Below, one piece after another: positions 18,343 to 27,292 of a stretch of 64,000 nt of DNA. The stretch is from positions 142,819 to 206,818 of the forward strand of contig NZ_JAHRGL010000002.1 of assembly GCF_019097855.1 (NCBI RefSeq), read 5' to 3'. The notes under the pieces are model-generated. The model had not been told where the DNA came from. It saw nothing but the letters and a program-made list of their open reading frames with translations, and did no database searches. Source of the stretch: Geopseudomonas aromaticivorans. Lineage in GTDB: Bacteria > Pseudomonadota > Gammaproteobacteria > Pseudomonadales > Pseudomonadaceae. Both the position numbers and the translations under genes were made by a program. Positions within the stretch are counted from its first letter, which is position 1. Every line of letters begins with the position of its first letter.

Positions 18343-18440
18343 TAAAATCTTATATGAGATGTTGGCCATCATCCGCTCCCCAGCATGGACCATGCTGGCG
18401 TTGCTCGGAGTCGGTGGCGGGGGAAACTGTGCGGCGGAAA

Positions 18441-18470
18441 TGAAAAAGCCGGAGCAGGGGCTCCGGCTTT
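18441..18470 (-). terminator. Intrinsic terminator of the SCP2-domain gene
   Basis: AAAGCCGGAGC and GCTCCGGCTTT form a perfect 11-bp stem with a 4-base loop. Read on the minus strand it is followed by TTTTTCATTT, 18 bases past the stop of the SCP2 gene. Confidence 0.85.
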
Positions 18471-18487
18471 GCTGGGGCTGGCGTGAA

Positions 18488-18802
18488 TCAGGAGGGGAAG
18501 AGTTCGCCCAGCTTCAGGGCCAGCATCATGTCGCCTTCGGTACGCAGCCGACCGCTCATGAAGGCTTCCATACCGCTGATCTCACCTTTCAGGACACCCT
18601 TGAGGGTGGCGCTGTCCATGATCAGGCTGACGCTGGGCGACGGGGCATCGCCAGGGGTGAGGGTGCAGGCACCGTTCTTGATGCTCAGGTAGTAGTTTTC
18701 CGCGTCCTCGATCTTGAACTGGAACACAAGGTCCAGTCCGGTAGCGGCGCCGGGATTGAAGCGGGCCTGCATGGTTTCGATGACTTTGGCGACGGTGCTC
18801 AT
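18488..18802 (-). CDS. SCP2 sterol-binding-domain protein
   Basis: A 104-residue single SCP2 domain: MSTVAKVIETM.., LVFQFKIEDAENYYLSIK, and MDSATLKGVLKGEISGMEAF with the late MSGRLRTEGDMMLALKLGELF. These proteins form a hydrophobic pocket for lipids or acyl-CoA; the bacterial role is not established. The start at 18802 was chosen because it begins the conserved domain; the upstream in-frame extension to 18907 is rich in unlikely residues. It is followed by a strong terminator and is transcribed divergently from sohB. Confidence 0.88.
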   Translation of the reverse strand: MSTVAKVIETMQARFNPGAATGLDLVFQFKIEDAENYYLSIKNGACTLTPGDAPSPSVSLIMDSATLKGVLKGEISGMEAFMSGRLRTEGDMMLALKLGELFPS

Positions 18803-19025
18803 TATCTGGTCCTTCTCTCGGCGATAGTCGTGCCGCTGGCAGGCGACTGGCTGCAGGCGAGGGTATGGGGTAGCCCAAATGCTGTCAACGGCGGAGCATG
18901 CGCACATTCGACCCCGTCATGGTGAGCAGGGCGGCCGTGCTGGCGGGTGGTCGCCATCGGTCCGCGCCGGTATGCTTGAGCGGTCGCGGATTGCGATGCA
19001 GCGACCTTGCAAACAAGGAGTCACC

Positions 19026-20048
19026 GTGGAGTTTTTTACCGATTACGCCGGTTTTCTGGCCAGGACAGTGACCATCCTGGCTGCCATCCTCGTCGTTCTG
19101 GCCTGCATTGCCGCGCTGCGCACCCGCGAGCGTCGCACCGGCGGGCAGCTCGACGTGCACAAGCTCAACGATTTCTACAAGCAACTGCGCGAGCGCCTGC
19201 AGGACAGCGTGCTGGACAAGGAGCAGCTGAAGGCGCTGCGCAAGGAAGAAACCAAGGCCGAAAAGGCCGAGAAGAAGGCTGGCAGCGCCAAGCCGCGGGT
19301 CTACGTGGTGGACTTCGACGGCGACATCAAGGCGTCGGCCGGCGAGCATCTGCGCCACGAGGTCACCGCGCTGCTCAGCCTGGCCACCCCGCAGGACGAG
19401 GTGGTGGTGCGCCTGGAAAGCGGCGGCGGCATGGTCCACAGCTACGGCCTGGCCTCCTCGCAGCTGGCGCGCATCCGCCAGGCCGGCGTGCCGCTGACCG
19501 TGTGCGTGGACAAGGTGGCGGCCAGCGGCGGCTACATGATGGCCTGCATCGGCGAGAAGATCCTCGCCGCACCCTTCGCCATCCTCGGCTCCATCGGCGT
19601 GGTGGCGCAGTTGCCCAACTTCCACCGCCTGCTGAAGAAGCACGCCATCGACTTCGAGGTGCTCACCGCCGGCGAGTACAAGCGCACCCTGACCGTGTTC
19701 GGCGAGAATACCGACAAGGGCCGGGAGAAGTTCCAGGAAGACCTGGACATCACCCACGAGCTGTTCAAGAACTTCGTCGCCCGCTATCGCCCGCAGCTGG
19801 CCATCGACGAGGTGGCCACCGGCGAGGTCTGGCTCGGCCAGGCCGCACTGGGCAAGCAGCTGGTCGACGAGCTGAAGACCAGCGACGAGTACCTGTCCGA
19901 GCGTGCCCAGCACGCCGAGCTGTTCCAGCTGCGCTACCACGAGAAGAAGAGTCTGCAGGAACGCGTCGGCCTGGCCACTGCCCAGGTGCTCGACGGCGTC
20001 CTGCTGCGCTGGTGGAGCCGCCTGTCCCAGCCGCGCTTCTGGCAATGA
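19026..20048 (+). CDS. sohB: SohB-type inner-membrane peptidase
   Basis: A 340-residue S49-family serine protease. A membrane helix at about 12-33 is followed by a charged linker and the protease domain. VRLESGGGMVHSYGLASSQL marks the N-terminal substrate-binding part, VDKVAASGGYMMAC contains the catalytic Ser in ASGGY, and TAGEYKRTLTVFGENT supplies the Lys region. The GTG start has AAGGAG seven bases upstream; the longer ATG frame to 18879 overlaps the divergent promoter and is unlikely. SohB is thought to degrade signal peptides or misfolded envelope proteins. The next gene starts 25 bases downstream and may be cotranscribed. Confidence 0.92.
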   Translation: MEFFTDYAGFLARTVTILAAILVVLACIAALRTRERRTGGQLDVHKLNDFYKQLRERLQDSVLDKEQLKALRKEETKAEKAEKKAGSAKPRVYVVDFDGDIKASAGEHLRHEVTALLSLATPQDEVVVRLESGGGMVHSYGLASSQLARIRQAGVPLTVCVDKVAASGGYMMACIGEKILAAPFAILGSIGVVAQLPNFHRLLKKHAIDFEVLTAGEYKRTLTVFGENTDKGREKFQEDLDITHELFKNFVARYRPQLAIDEVATGEVWLGQAALGKQLVDELKTSDEYLSERAQHAELFQLRYHEKKSLQERVGLATAQVLDGVLLRWWSRLSQPRFWQ

Positions 20049-20073
20049 CGATCATCAACGAGAGGAGCACAGC

Positions 20074-21069
20074 ATGAGCCGTTTCAAGGCCCTGCTAGTC
20101 ACCGAAAGCAGACCAGGGCTATTCGACCAGGCGGTCGTCGAGCGTGAGCTTGCCGAGCTGCCAGCGGGCGAGGTGCTCATTCGTGTGCGCTACTCCTCGC
20201 TCAACTACAAGGACGCGCTGTCCGCCACCGGCAACCGCGGGGTGACCCGTGCGTATCCGCATACCCCCGGCATCGACGCTGCCGGCGAGGTGGTGGAGTG
20301 TGCGACCGGCGAGTTCCAGCCGGGCGATCAGGTGATCGTCACCGGCTACGATCTGGGAGTGAATAGCCCAGGTGGCTTTGCCCAGTACATCCGCGTGCCG
20401 GCCGCCTGGGTGGTGCGCTGCCCGGCCGGCATGACGCCACGCGAGGCCATGCTGCTCGGCACCGCCGGACTCACCGCCGGCCTGTGTGTGGAAAAGCTGA
20501 TGCACGTGGGGCTCGATGCCACCGCCGGCTCGGTGCTGGTCACCGGCGCCTGCGGCGGGGTGGGCAGCGTCGCGGTACTGCTGTTGACCCACCTTGGCTA
20601 TACGGTGGCGGCCTCCACCGGCAAGCTGCAGCAGGTCGAGTTCCTCCATCGCCTGGGGGCGCAGCAGATCATCGACCGCGCGGTACTGCGCGAAGGTACC
20701 GAGAAGCCGCTGCTGAAGATGCAGTGGGCCGGGGCGGTGGATTCGGTGGGCGGCGATCTGCTGTTCAACGTGGTCAAGTCGCTGCAGTACGGCGCCAGCG
20801 TAGCCTGCTGCGGTCTGACTGCCGGGGCGGACATGGCCACGGCCTCGGTGCTGCCGTTCATCCTGCGTGGCGTCAACCTGCTCGGCGTCGACTCGGTGGA
20901 GCTGCCGCGTGCGGTCAAGGCGGCCATGTGGGAGAAGCTGGCCGGGCCGTGGAAGCTCGAGACCCTGGAGCAGCTGGCGCGGGAGATCACCCTGGAGGAG
21001 CTGCCCGAGGCGATCAGCCAGATTCTCGCCGGGCGGATGGTGGGGCGCATGCTGGTGCGCATCGACTGA
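20074..21069 (+). CDS. YhdH/YhfP-family quinone oxidoreductase-like (acrylyl-CoA reductase) enzyme
   Basis: A 331-residue zinc-free medium-chain dehydrogenase. The N-terminal catalytic domain contains SSLNYKDALSATG and PHTPGIDAAG. The Rossmann domain carries the NADPH motif GACGGVGSVAVLLL, then STGK and LGAQQIID. AcuI/YhdH members reduce acrylyl-CoA with NADPH; others are generic quinone or enone reductases, so substrate is uncertain. GAGAGGAG precedes the ATG. It follows sohB at 25 bases, an arrangement recalled from P. aeruginosa. A strong bidirectional terminator closes the unit. Confidence 0.88.
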   Translation: MSRFKALLVTESRPGLFDQAVVERELAELPAGEVLIRVRYSSLNYKDALSATGNRGVTRAYPHTPGIDAAGEVVECATGEFQPGDQVIVTGYDLGVNSPGGFAQYIRVPAAWVVRCPAGMTPREAMLLGTAGLTAGLCVEKLMHVGLDATAGSVLVTGACGGVGSVAVLLLTHLGYTVAASTGKLQQVEFLHRLGAQQIIDRAVLREGTEKPLLKMQWAGAVDSVGGDLLFNVVKSLQYGASVACCGLTAGADMATASVLPFILRGVNLLGVDSVELPRAVKAAMWEKLAGPWKLETLEQLAREITLEELPEAISQILAGRMVGRMLVRID

Positions 21070-21132
21070 CGCACCATTTGCCGACTGCTTGGTGCGCATG
21101 GCGCACCCTACCGCCCATTCACCAGCTGCACA

Positions 21133-21168
21133 CAGCCAAAAGCCCCGCATTTGCGGGGCTTTTGGCTG
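21133..21168. terminator. Bidirectional intrinsic terminator
   Basis: A 17-bp perfect stem (21133-21149 with 21152-21168) with AAAA and TTTT inside the arms, between the convergent oxidoreductase (plus) and DUF934 (minus) genes. It can serve both. Confidence 0.85.
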
Positions 21169-21182
21169 ACAGCGATCCGACC

Positions 21183-21677
21183 TCAGCGGCGGCGGAACAG
21201 CGGCAGCGGCTGGTCGACCCCGGTCTGGTAGGTCACCGAGAAGTCCGACAGGCCCTTGAGCGCGTCGTACGGGTCGCGGTCCGGACGCACCGCGAAGGCG
21301 TCGAAACCGCAGCGCTGCATGAAGAACAGCTGGTCGCGCAGCACGTCGCCGATGGCGCGGATCTCGCCCTGGTAGCCGTAGCGCTCGCGCAGCAGGCGGG
21401 CGCTGGAGAAGTGACGGCCGTCGGTGAACGCGGGGAAGTCGAGGGCGATGACCTGGAAGTGCTTGAGGTCGTCGACGATGTCCTCGATCTGCTCGTGGCT
21501 CTGCAGCCACACGCCCAGACCGCCGTCGCGCACCTTGAGGGCGTGGCTGGATTGTAGCCACAGAGCCAGCGGCACGATCAGGTCGTCGCTGTTGGAAATG
21601 CCGTCGAGGCTGGCGTCGACCGGCAGCAGGTGCCAGCGCTCGTCGATGACCTCGCCGTTCTTAATGATTCTTTGCAT
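21183..21677 (-). CDS. DUF934 protein associated with sulfite reductase
   Basis: A 164-residue protein beginning MQRIIKNGEVIDERWHLL and ending QPLPLFRRR, with the DUF934 core DFPAFTDGRHFSSARLLRER and LRDQLFFMQRCGFDAF. DUF934 genes follow cysI in many proteobacteria and are thought to assist assimilatory sulfite reduction, perhaps as an electron-transfer or assembly partner (family inference). The ATG at 21677 overlaps the end of cysI by 17 bases and has AAGGAG upstream, so the two are translationally coupled. Confidence 0.9.
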   Translation of the reverse strand: MQRIIKNGEVIDERWHLLPVDASLDGISNSDDLIVPLALWLQSSHALKVRDGGLGVWLQSHEQIEDIVDDLKHFQVIALDFPAFTDGRHFSSARLLRERYGYQGEIRAIGDVLRDQLFFMQRCGFDAFAVRPDRDPYDALKGLSDFSVTYQTGVDQPLPLFRRR

Positions 21678-23319
21678 AGACGCGCTCCTTGAAGGAATCG
21701 ATGCCGATACGGCGGAAGGTATCGATGAAACGCTCTTCTTCATTGCGCTTCTCCACATAAACCTCGATGACCTTGGCGATCACGTCGGCCATGTCATCCT
21801 GGGCGAAGGACGGGCCGAGGATCTGGCCGAGGCTGGCGTTGCGGCCGGCTTCGCCGCCCAGCGACACCTGGTAGAACTCCGCGCCCTTCTTGTCGACGCC
21901 GAGGATGCCGATGTTGCCGATGTGGTGGTGACCACAGGCGTTCATGCAGCCGGAAATGTTCAGGTCGATCTCGCCAAGGTCGAACACGTAGTCGAGGTCG
22001 TCGAAGCGGCGCTGGATGGCTTCGGCGATCGGGATCGACTTGGCGTTGGCCAGCGAGCAGAAGTCGCCGCCCGGGCAGCAGATGATGTCGGTCAGCAGGC
22101 CGATGTTCGGCGTGGCCAGGCCCAGCTCGCGCAGCTCGTTCCACAGGGCGAACAGCTTGGACTGCTCGACGTCGGCGAGGATGATGTTCTGCTCGTGGCT
22201 GGTGCGCGCCTCGCCGAAGCTGTAGCGCTCGGCCAGGTCGGCGATGGCGTCGAACTGCTTATCGGTGACGTCGCCGGGGGCGATGCCGGTCGGCTTGAGC
22301 GACAGGGTCACCGCTGCGTAGCCCGCCTTCTTGTGGGCGACCACGTTGCGCGAGCGCCAGCGGGCGAAGCCCGGATGCTCGGCGTCCAGCGCGGCGAGGG
22401 CGGCGCTCTGGTCCTGCAGGGCCTGGTAGGCCGGATCGACGAAGTGCTGGGCGACACGCTGCAGCTCGGCGTCGGTCAGGGTGCTCGGGCCGTCCTTGAG
22501 GTGGGCCCACTCGGCGGCCACGCGCTCGGCGAACACTTCCGGGGTCAGTGCCTTGACCAGGATCTTGATCCGCGCCTTGTACTTGTTGTCACGGCGACCG
22601 TAACGGTTGTACACGCGCAGGATGGCTTCCAGGTAGGTGATCAGGTGCTGCCAAGGCAGGAATTCGTTGATGAAGCTGCCGACGATCGGGGTCCGGCCGA
22701 GGCCGCCGCCGACCAGCACGCGAAAGCCCAGTTCGCCGGCAGCGTTGCGCACCGGCTCCAGGCCGATGTCGTGCACTTCGATGGCGGCGCGGTCGGCGGC
22801 CGAGCCGTTCACCGCGATCTTGAACTTGCGCGGCAGGTGGGCGAATTCCGGGTGGAAGGTGGCCCACTGGCGGATGATCTCGCACCACGGACGCGGGTCG
22901 ATCACCTCGTCGGCGGCGACGCCGGCGAACTGGTCGGTGGTGACGTTGCGGATGCAGTTGCCGCTGGTCTGGATGGCGTGCATCTGCACGCTGGCCAGCT
23001 CGGCGAGCATGTCCGGCACGTCCTCCAGCTTCGGCCAGTTGTACTGGACGTTCTGGCGGGTGCTGATGTGCGCGTAGTTCTTGTCGTAGTCGCGGGCCAG
23101 CTTGGCCAGCATGCGCAGCTGCGGCGCGGACAGCAGGCCGTAGGGCACGCAGACGCGCAGCATGGGCGCGTGGCGCTGGACGTAGAGGCCGTTCTGCAGG
23201 CGCAGTGGGCGGAATTCCTCTTCGGCCAGTTCGCCGGCGAGGAAGCGGCGGGTCTGGTCGCGGAACTGCGCGACGCGCTCCTCGATGATCCGTTGATCGT
23301 ACTCGTCGTATACGTACAT
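21661..23319 (-). CDS. cysI: Assimilatory sulfite reductase hemoprotein
   Basis: A 552-residue siroheme and 4Fe-4S enzyme that reduces sulfite to sulfide for cysteine synthesis. The ligand motifs are CCPGGDFCSLANAKS and CMNACGHHHIG, and the substrate-binding arginines lie in STRQNVQYNW and SGNCIRNVT. The length and the DUF934 partner match the Pseudomonas CysI type rather than the NADPH-dependent E. coli complex. The start MYVYDEYDQ at 23319 was chosen over an upstream frame to 23439. An AT-rich stretch about 100-180 bases upstream is the probable promoter; CysB control is usual but no site was confirmed. Confidence 0.93.
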   Translation of the reverse strand: MYVYDEYDQRIIEERVAQFRDQTRRFLAGELAEEEFRPLRLQNGLYVQRHAPMLRVCVPYGLLSAPQLRMLAKLARDYDKNYAHISTRQNVQYNWPKLEDVPDMLAELASVQMHAIQTSGNCIRNVTTDQFAGVAADEVIDPRPWCEIIRQWATFHPEFAHLPRKFKIAVNGSAADRAAIEVHDIGLEPVRNAAGELGFRVLVGGGLGRTPIVGSFINEFLPWQHLITYLEAILRVYNRYGRRDNKYKARIKILVKALTPEVFAERVAAEWAHLKDGPSTLTDAELQRVAQHFVDPAYQALQDQSAALAALDAEHPGFARWRSRNVVAHKKAGYAAVTLSLKPTGIAPGDVTDKQFDAIADLAERYSFGEARTSHEQNIILADVEQSKLFALWNELRELGLATPNIGLLTDIICCPGGDFCSLANAKSIPIAEAIQRRFDDLDYVFDLGEIDLNISGCMNACGHHHIGNIGILGVDKKGAEFYQVSLGGEAGRNASLGQILGPSFAQDDMADVIAKVIEVYVEKRNEEERFIDTFRRIGIDSFKERVYAKNH

Positions 23320-23419
23320 GTAATTCTCTGCTCTCAGGCTGTCAGCGAACCCCGGCGGCTGGTGGCCGGTCCGCATGGTGCATCTGCGGCGCGCACGGCT
23401 GCGCACTCCGGTGGAGTGT

Positions 23420-23505
23420 CGGGAACGATAGCAGCTCACATATATGCAAGAAAGTGAAGAATAACTATATGTACATAACTAAAATAGATAATTCAATGCA
23501 GCGCT
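23420..23505 (-). promoter_or_regulatory. AT-rich promoter region of cysI
   Basis: A stretch with CATATATG, TATATGTACATA and related AT-rich words between divergent regions, sharply less GC-rich than the flanks. It is the likely cysI promoter and possible CysB region; exact -35/-10 elements could not be fixed. Confidence 0.4.
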
Positions 23506-23532
23506 GCACCCCTGCCCGGCGGCGGCGGTGGT

Positions 23533-25131
23533 TCAGCTGAGCGACGCTTCGCTTGGCTGGCGCTCGGTCTGGGCGACCACGACGCGGTTGCGGCCGCTGC
23601 GCTTGGCGGCATACAGCGCCTGATCGGCCATTTCCAGCACGCGTTCGATGGCGGTGGCGCTGTCCGGCCAGTGGGCAACGCCGATCGACAGGGTGACACG
23701 TCCGCAGGGCAGTGCCGTGCAGTTTTCCATGCGCAGGCGCAGGCGCTCGGCCACCTGGGTTGCGACCGCGAGGTCGACATCCGGAAGCAGGATGAGGAAC
23801 TCCTCGCCGCCGACGCGGCAGAGCACGTCACCGCCGCGCGAGCCTTCGCGCATCAGGCGGGCCAGATGCTGGAGCTGCAGGTCGCCGACCGCGTGACCAT
23901 GGTTGTCGTTGACTTGCTTGAAGTGGTCTATATCGAGGGCAACGGCTGCAAAGGGTTGGGCGCGGGCTTGCCACTGCTCCAGGGTCAGCTGCAGGCCGCG
24001 GCGGTTGTAGAGGCCGGTGAGGGGGTCGGTGAGGGTGTCGAGGTTGAGCTTGCCGATCTTCTGGTCGAACTGTGCCAGGCCGGCGATCAGCGCGCGCTTG
24101 AGTTCGGCCGCCTCGAAGTACCAGGCGCCCACCCGGCGGATTTCTCCGCAGGCGTCCTGCGAGTCCATCTGCCGCGCGCTGCTGGCCAGTTGCCATAGCG
24201 GCAGGGCGATCAGGCGGGCCAGCCACCAGATACCCAGCAGGGAGAGCAACGAGAACGGCAGCGCATTGCGCAGGATGTCCAGCATCAGGCCATCCAGCTC
24301 CGCCAGGGTGTTGGCCGTCGGGCGCTGGGCGATGATGCCCCAGCCGGTGCTGGCGACGGGGGCATAGCCGGCGAGCATGTCGGTGTCGCGCGAGTTGACG
24401 ATCCGCTGGCTGCCCGCCTGGCCGGCGATGACGGCTGCGACGGCAGGGTTGTTGTGGATGGGCTCGCCCACCCGCTCGGCATCCCGGTGATAGAGCAGTT
24501 GTCCGCGCCGGTCGACGACATAGATATAGGAGCCGTCGCGGTAGAAGTGCTCGCCGAGCAGGCTGTTGAGGATGCTCTTTTCGCGCAGATAGATGCTGCC
24601 GCCGACATAGCCGAGGTAACGCCCGTCGGCGGCGATGATCGGCTGCGAGATCATCACGACCAGCTTGCCTGCGGTGGAAATGAACGGTGCGCTAACCAGT
24701 GGCTGGCGCTTTTCCAGGGACTCCCTGGCCCCCGCGGAGTTGAGCAGGCTCCCGGCAGGAAGCAGCATCGCCGGGGAAATGGCCAGCAGCGTGAGGTCGT
24801 CACGCACGATGTAGGCGGAGTTGAAGGTGTCGGTTTGCTGCTTGAGGCGTTCCGTTTCCGCGGCCAGCTGTTGCGGCTGCTCGAGGAGGGCGGGCAGCCG
24901 CGCTGCGCTATAGGCCAGTTGCTGGCGCGCGGAGGCGAGCAGGCCCTCGGTGCTTTCCGCCAGTTTGGCCGCATACACGCGGTTGGCTTCCAAGGTCTGC
25001 TGGATCAGCAAGTCGCGCTGCACCTGATAGCTGACGTAGAAGCTGTTGATCAGGGTGAGCAGGGCGGCGGTGATGCTCAGCAGCAGGATCAGGCGGCGCA
25101 GATCGACTCTGAACATGGGAGAGAAGCGCAT
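23533..25131 (-). CDS. Membrane diguanylate cyclase with dCache-type sensor
   Basis: A 532-residue protein: N-terminal helix (about 12-32), a large periplasmic double-Cache-like domain (about 35-280), a second helix (about 285-305), a linker, and a GGDEF domain (about 360-525). The active-site loop is GGEEF and the I-site RxxD is present as RGGD five residues before it, so cyclic di-GMP synthesis with product inhibition is predicted. Cache domains usually bind amino acids, organic acids or polyamines; the ligand is unknown. Start is the ATG at 25131; an ATG at 25116 is also possible, and neither has a strong ribosome binding site. Confidence 0.88.
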   Translation of the reverse strand: MRFSPMFRVDLRRLILLLSITAALLTLINSFYVSYQVQRDLLIQQTLEANRVYAAKLAESTEGLLASARQQLAYSAARLPALLEQPQQLAAETERLKQQTDTFNSAYIVRDDLTLLAISPAMLLPAGSLLNSAGARESLEKRQPLVSAPFISTAGKLVVMISQPIIAADGRYLGYVGGSIYLREKSILNSLLGEHFYRDGSYIYVVDRRGQLLYHRDAERVGEPIHNNPAVAAVIAGQAGSQRIVNSRDTDMLAGYAPVASTGWGIIAQRPTANTLAELDGLMLDILRNALPFSLLSLLGIWWLARLIALPLWQLASSARQMDSQDACGEIRRVGAWYFEAAELKRALIAGLAQFDQKIGKLNLDTLTDPLTGLYNRRGLQLTLEQWQARAQPFAAVALDIDHFKQVNDNHGHAVGDLQLQHLARLMREGSRGGDVLCRVGGEEFLILLPDVDLAVATQVAERLRLRMENCTALPCGRVTLSIGVAHWPDSATAIERVLEMADQALYAAKRSGRNRVVVAQTERQPSEASLS

Positions 25132-25300
25132 GTTGCGACGCCAAAAAATTCAGTTATGTGAACTATATAACAAACTCTTGGCGCTTTGCGCAGGGTCGAA
25201 GCATCCGCAAAAAAGCAGATGCGCGAACCATACCGGGTCGCCTTGAGTTTGCCCGGGGGCTGGGCTTGACTGCAGATAGGCACAGCAGCGGAGATTCGCG

Positions 25301-25423
25301 ATGAACCAGCAGGTCAAGACGCAAGCAGCCAGCATTGCGGACAGTCGGGCGGATGCCTGGGCTGCCCTGAGCCTGATCATGATCGGGGTGGCGACGGTCA
25401 TCCTGTGGGTGAGTCAGCAATGA
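25301..25423 (+). CDS. 40-residue single-pass membrane peptide
   Basis: A short frame starting MNQQVKTQAASIADSRADAW followed by a hydrophobic helix (about residues 20-37: ALSLIMIGVATVILWV) and SQQ. A GGAG-type ribosome binding site lies 7-8 bases before the ATG. The predicted topology is an N-terminal cytoplasmic tail and one membrane span. No family is recognised. It lies between the divergent cyclase and the convergent DUF2970 gene, in otherwise unassigned sequence. Confidence 0.55.
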   Translation: MNQQVKTQAASIADSRADAWAALSLIMIGVATVILWVSQQ

Positions 25424-25472
25424 CTGGCGGGGGGCAAGCGCTGCGCCTACCCACAGCCTGACTGTCCGGTGG

Positions 25473-25715
25473 CTACTTCGCGCCGCTCAGTTGCAGCACC
25501 AGGCGGACCACGCTGTACAGCAGCAGGACGAAGATCCCGGTGAACAGCAGGCCGAGCAGGATGAAATGGCTGGGCTTGCCACGGGAGAAGTCGCGCGCCC
25601 GGTTTTTACCGCTCTGCACGCCGAAGGCCGCGGCCAGCACGCTCTGCAGCATTTGCCTGAGGGTGAGAGGGGGCTTGTCCTGGTCGTCGTTGCGCTGAGG
25701 CTGCTGCTCGCTCAT
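25473..25715 (-). CDS. DUF2970 small membrane protein
   Basis: An 80-residue protein with a polar N-terminus (MSEQQPQRNDDQDKPPLTL), the family core MLQSVLAAAFGVQSGKNRARDF, and one C-terminal membrane helix (about 52-74). DUF2970 proteins are widespread in Pseudomonas and related bacteria and have no known function. The start MSEQQ at 25715 was preferred to the longer frame, which reads through unlikely sequence. It precedes, by orientation, nothing obvious: the MATE gene upstream on the same strand ends 67 bases away. Confidence 0.85.
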   Translation of the reverse strand: MSEQQPQRNDDQDKPPLTLRQMLQSVLAAAFGVQSGKNRARDFSRGKPSHFILLGLLFTGIFVLLLYSVVRLVLQLSGAK

Positions 25716-25782
25716 GGCCGGCTCCGCTGAGGGGATGCTGCAAGCTTTGTCCGCAGACCGGCATTGCGCAAGCCGCGGCCGG

Positions 25783-27102
25783 CTAGATTTCGATGCGTGC
25801 CCAGGCGCGGCGTTGCCACATGAGGGCGAATATCGCCGAGGCCAGGCCGCGCTGCAGGATGTACAGGCTCCAGATCGCCAGCAGGCCATAGCCCAGCACG
25901 GGGCCGAGCAGATAGGTCAGCGGCAGCACCACCAGCCACTGGTTGCCGAGGGTCACCAGCATCACCGTGCGGCTGGCGCCGGCGCCGAGCAGGGCCTGGG
26001 CCAGCACCAGCGCGCCGGCATCCAGCACCATGCCCAGCCCGGTCAGGCGCAGCGGCCAGATGCCCAGTTCGATCAACTGCGCGGCGTTGACGAACAGGCC
26101 GAGAATCGCCTCGGGAAACAGCCAGAAGGGCATCCCCAGCAGGGCCAGACCGCCGATGGCGACCCGCACCACGTCCCAGCCCCAGCGGTGGGCGGCGTCG
26201 ACATCGCCGGCGCCGAGGCTGTGGCTGACCAGGGTGGTGGCGGCCATGCCCAGGCCGACCGCCGGCAGGATCAGCAGCAGCGCCAGATTCACCAGCACAT
26301 GCGCCACCGCCAGCTCGGCGGTGCCGACCTGGGCGATGATCCAGAACAGCAGGGTGATGCCGGTGGCGAAGAACAGTTGCTGCAGCGAGTTGGGCAGTGA
26401 CAGGCGCGCCAAGCGGTGGATTTCGAGCGGCGGCGGGCGCCGCCAGCGGAAGCCGGCATCCGGTGCCACCCGCCAGGTCTGGCTGGCGAAGATCAGCGAG
26501 CCGGCGTACTGGGCGATGCAGGTGCCCAGTCCCGCGCCTTGCGCCCCCATGGCTGGCAGGCCGAGCAGGCCGTGGATCAGGCAGTAGCTGAGTGCGGCAT
26601 TGAACAGGTGAATGCCCAGCAGGAGGCGCATGTACAAACCGGAGCGGTGGCTGCCGTTCCAGTAGCCGCGAAAGGCGAAATTCATCCCCACCGCGGCCAC
26701 CGCCAGCACCCGCCACTGGAAATAGTCGTGGCCGATGGCGGCAACGGCTGGATCGCTGCTGAGCAGGCCGATGATCCACGGCGCCGCCAGCCAGCAGCCC
26801 AGCCCCAGCGGCAGACCGACCAGCACGGCCATCAGCAGCCCTGCATGCAAGGGCGCGCCGGTTTCCGCCGGGCGTCCTTCGCCGCGGCGCCGCGCCACCA
26901 GCGCCTGTACCCCGGAGCCGAGACCCATGACCAGGGCGATGGCCATGAAGTTCGCGTAACTGCCGATGCCCACACCGGCCAGTGCGGTTTCGCCCAGATG
27001 GCCGACCATGGCCGCGTCCAGCAGATTGATCAGGCTCTGGCTGAGCATGCCGCCGATGATGGGCAGGCCGAGGATCAGGATCTGGCGCAGGCGCTCGGGC
27101 AT
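25783..27102 (-). CDS. MATE-family multidrug/solute exporter
   Basis: A 439-residue inner-membrane protein with 12 predicted helices in two matching halves, beginning MPERLRQILILGLPIIGGMLSQSLINLLD, shown here only by its first motifs (GLPIIGGMLSQSL and MVGHLGETALAGVGIG). These are the NorM/DinF-type MATE signatures. Such transporters expel cationic drugs or metabolites using Na+ or H+ gradients. Substrate and regulator are not evident. The gene is divergent from aroP across 190 bases. Confidence 0.88.
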   Translation of the reverse strand: MPERLRQILILGLPIIGGMLSQSLINLLDAAMVGHLGETALAGVGIGSYANFMAIALVMGLGSGVQALVARRRGEGRPAETGAPLHAGLLMAVLVGLPLGLGCWLAAPWIIGLLSSDPAVAAIGHDYFQWRVLAVAAVGMNFAFRGYWNGSHRSGLYMRLLLGIHLFNAALSYCLIHGLLGLPAMGAQGAGLGTCIAQYAGSLIFASQTWRVAPDAGFRWRRPPPLEIHRLARLSLPNSLQQLFFATGITLLFWIIAQVGTAELAVAHVLVNLALLLILPAVGLGMAATTLVSHSLGAGDVDAAHRWGWDVVRVAIGGLALLGMPFWLFPEAILGLFVNAAQLIELGIWPLRLTGLGMVLDAGALVLAQALLGAGASRTVMLVTLGNQWLVVLPLTYLLGPVLGYGLLAIWSLYILQRGLASAIFALMWQRRAWARIEI

Positions 27103-27292
27103 TGGCAGGGAGTCTCGGGCAGTGGCGCGGGCATTCTAACCCGGAAAACCGGAGCTGCAGGCCGCCCCAGGATGCCGGTGTACAATGCCTGCTATAGGGC
27201 TGGACCAAGGGACCGGCCGTGGTTTACCTCGCCGTGTCATGCGCGTGGCGACTGTACGATACGGCAGCAAAGAGCATGCCGACAGGTGATCG

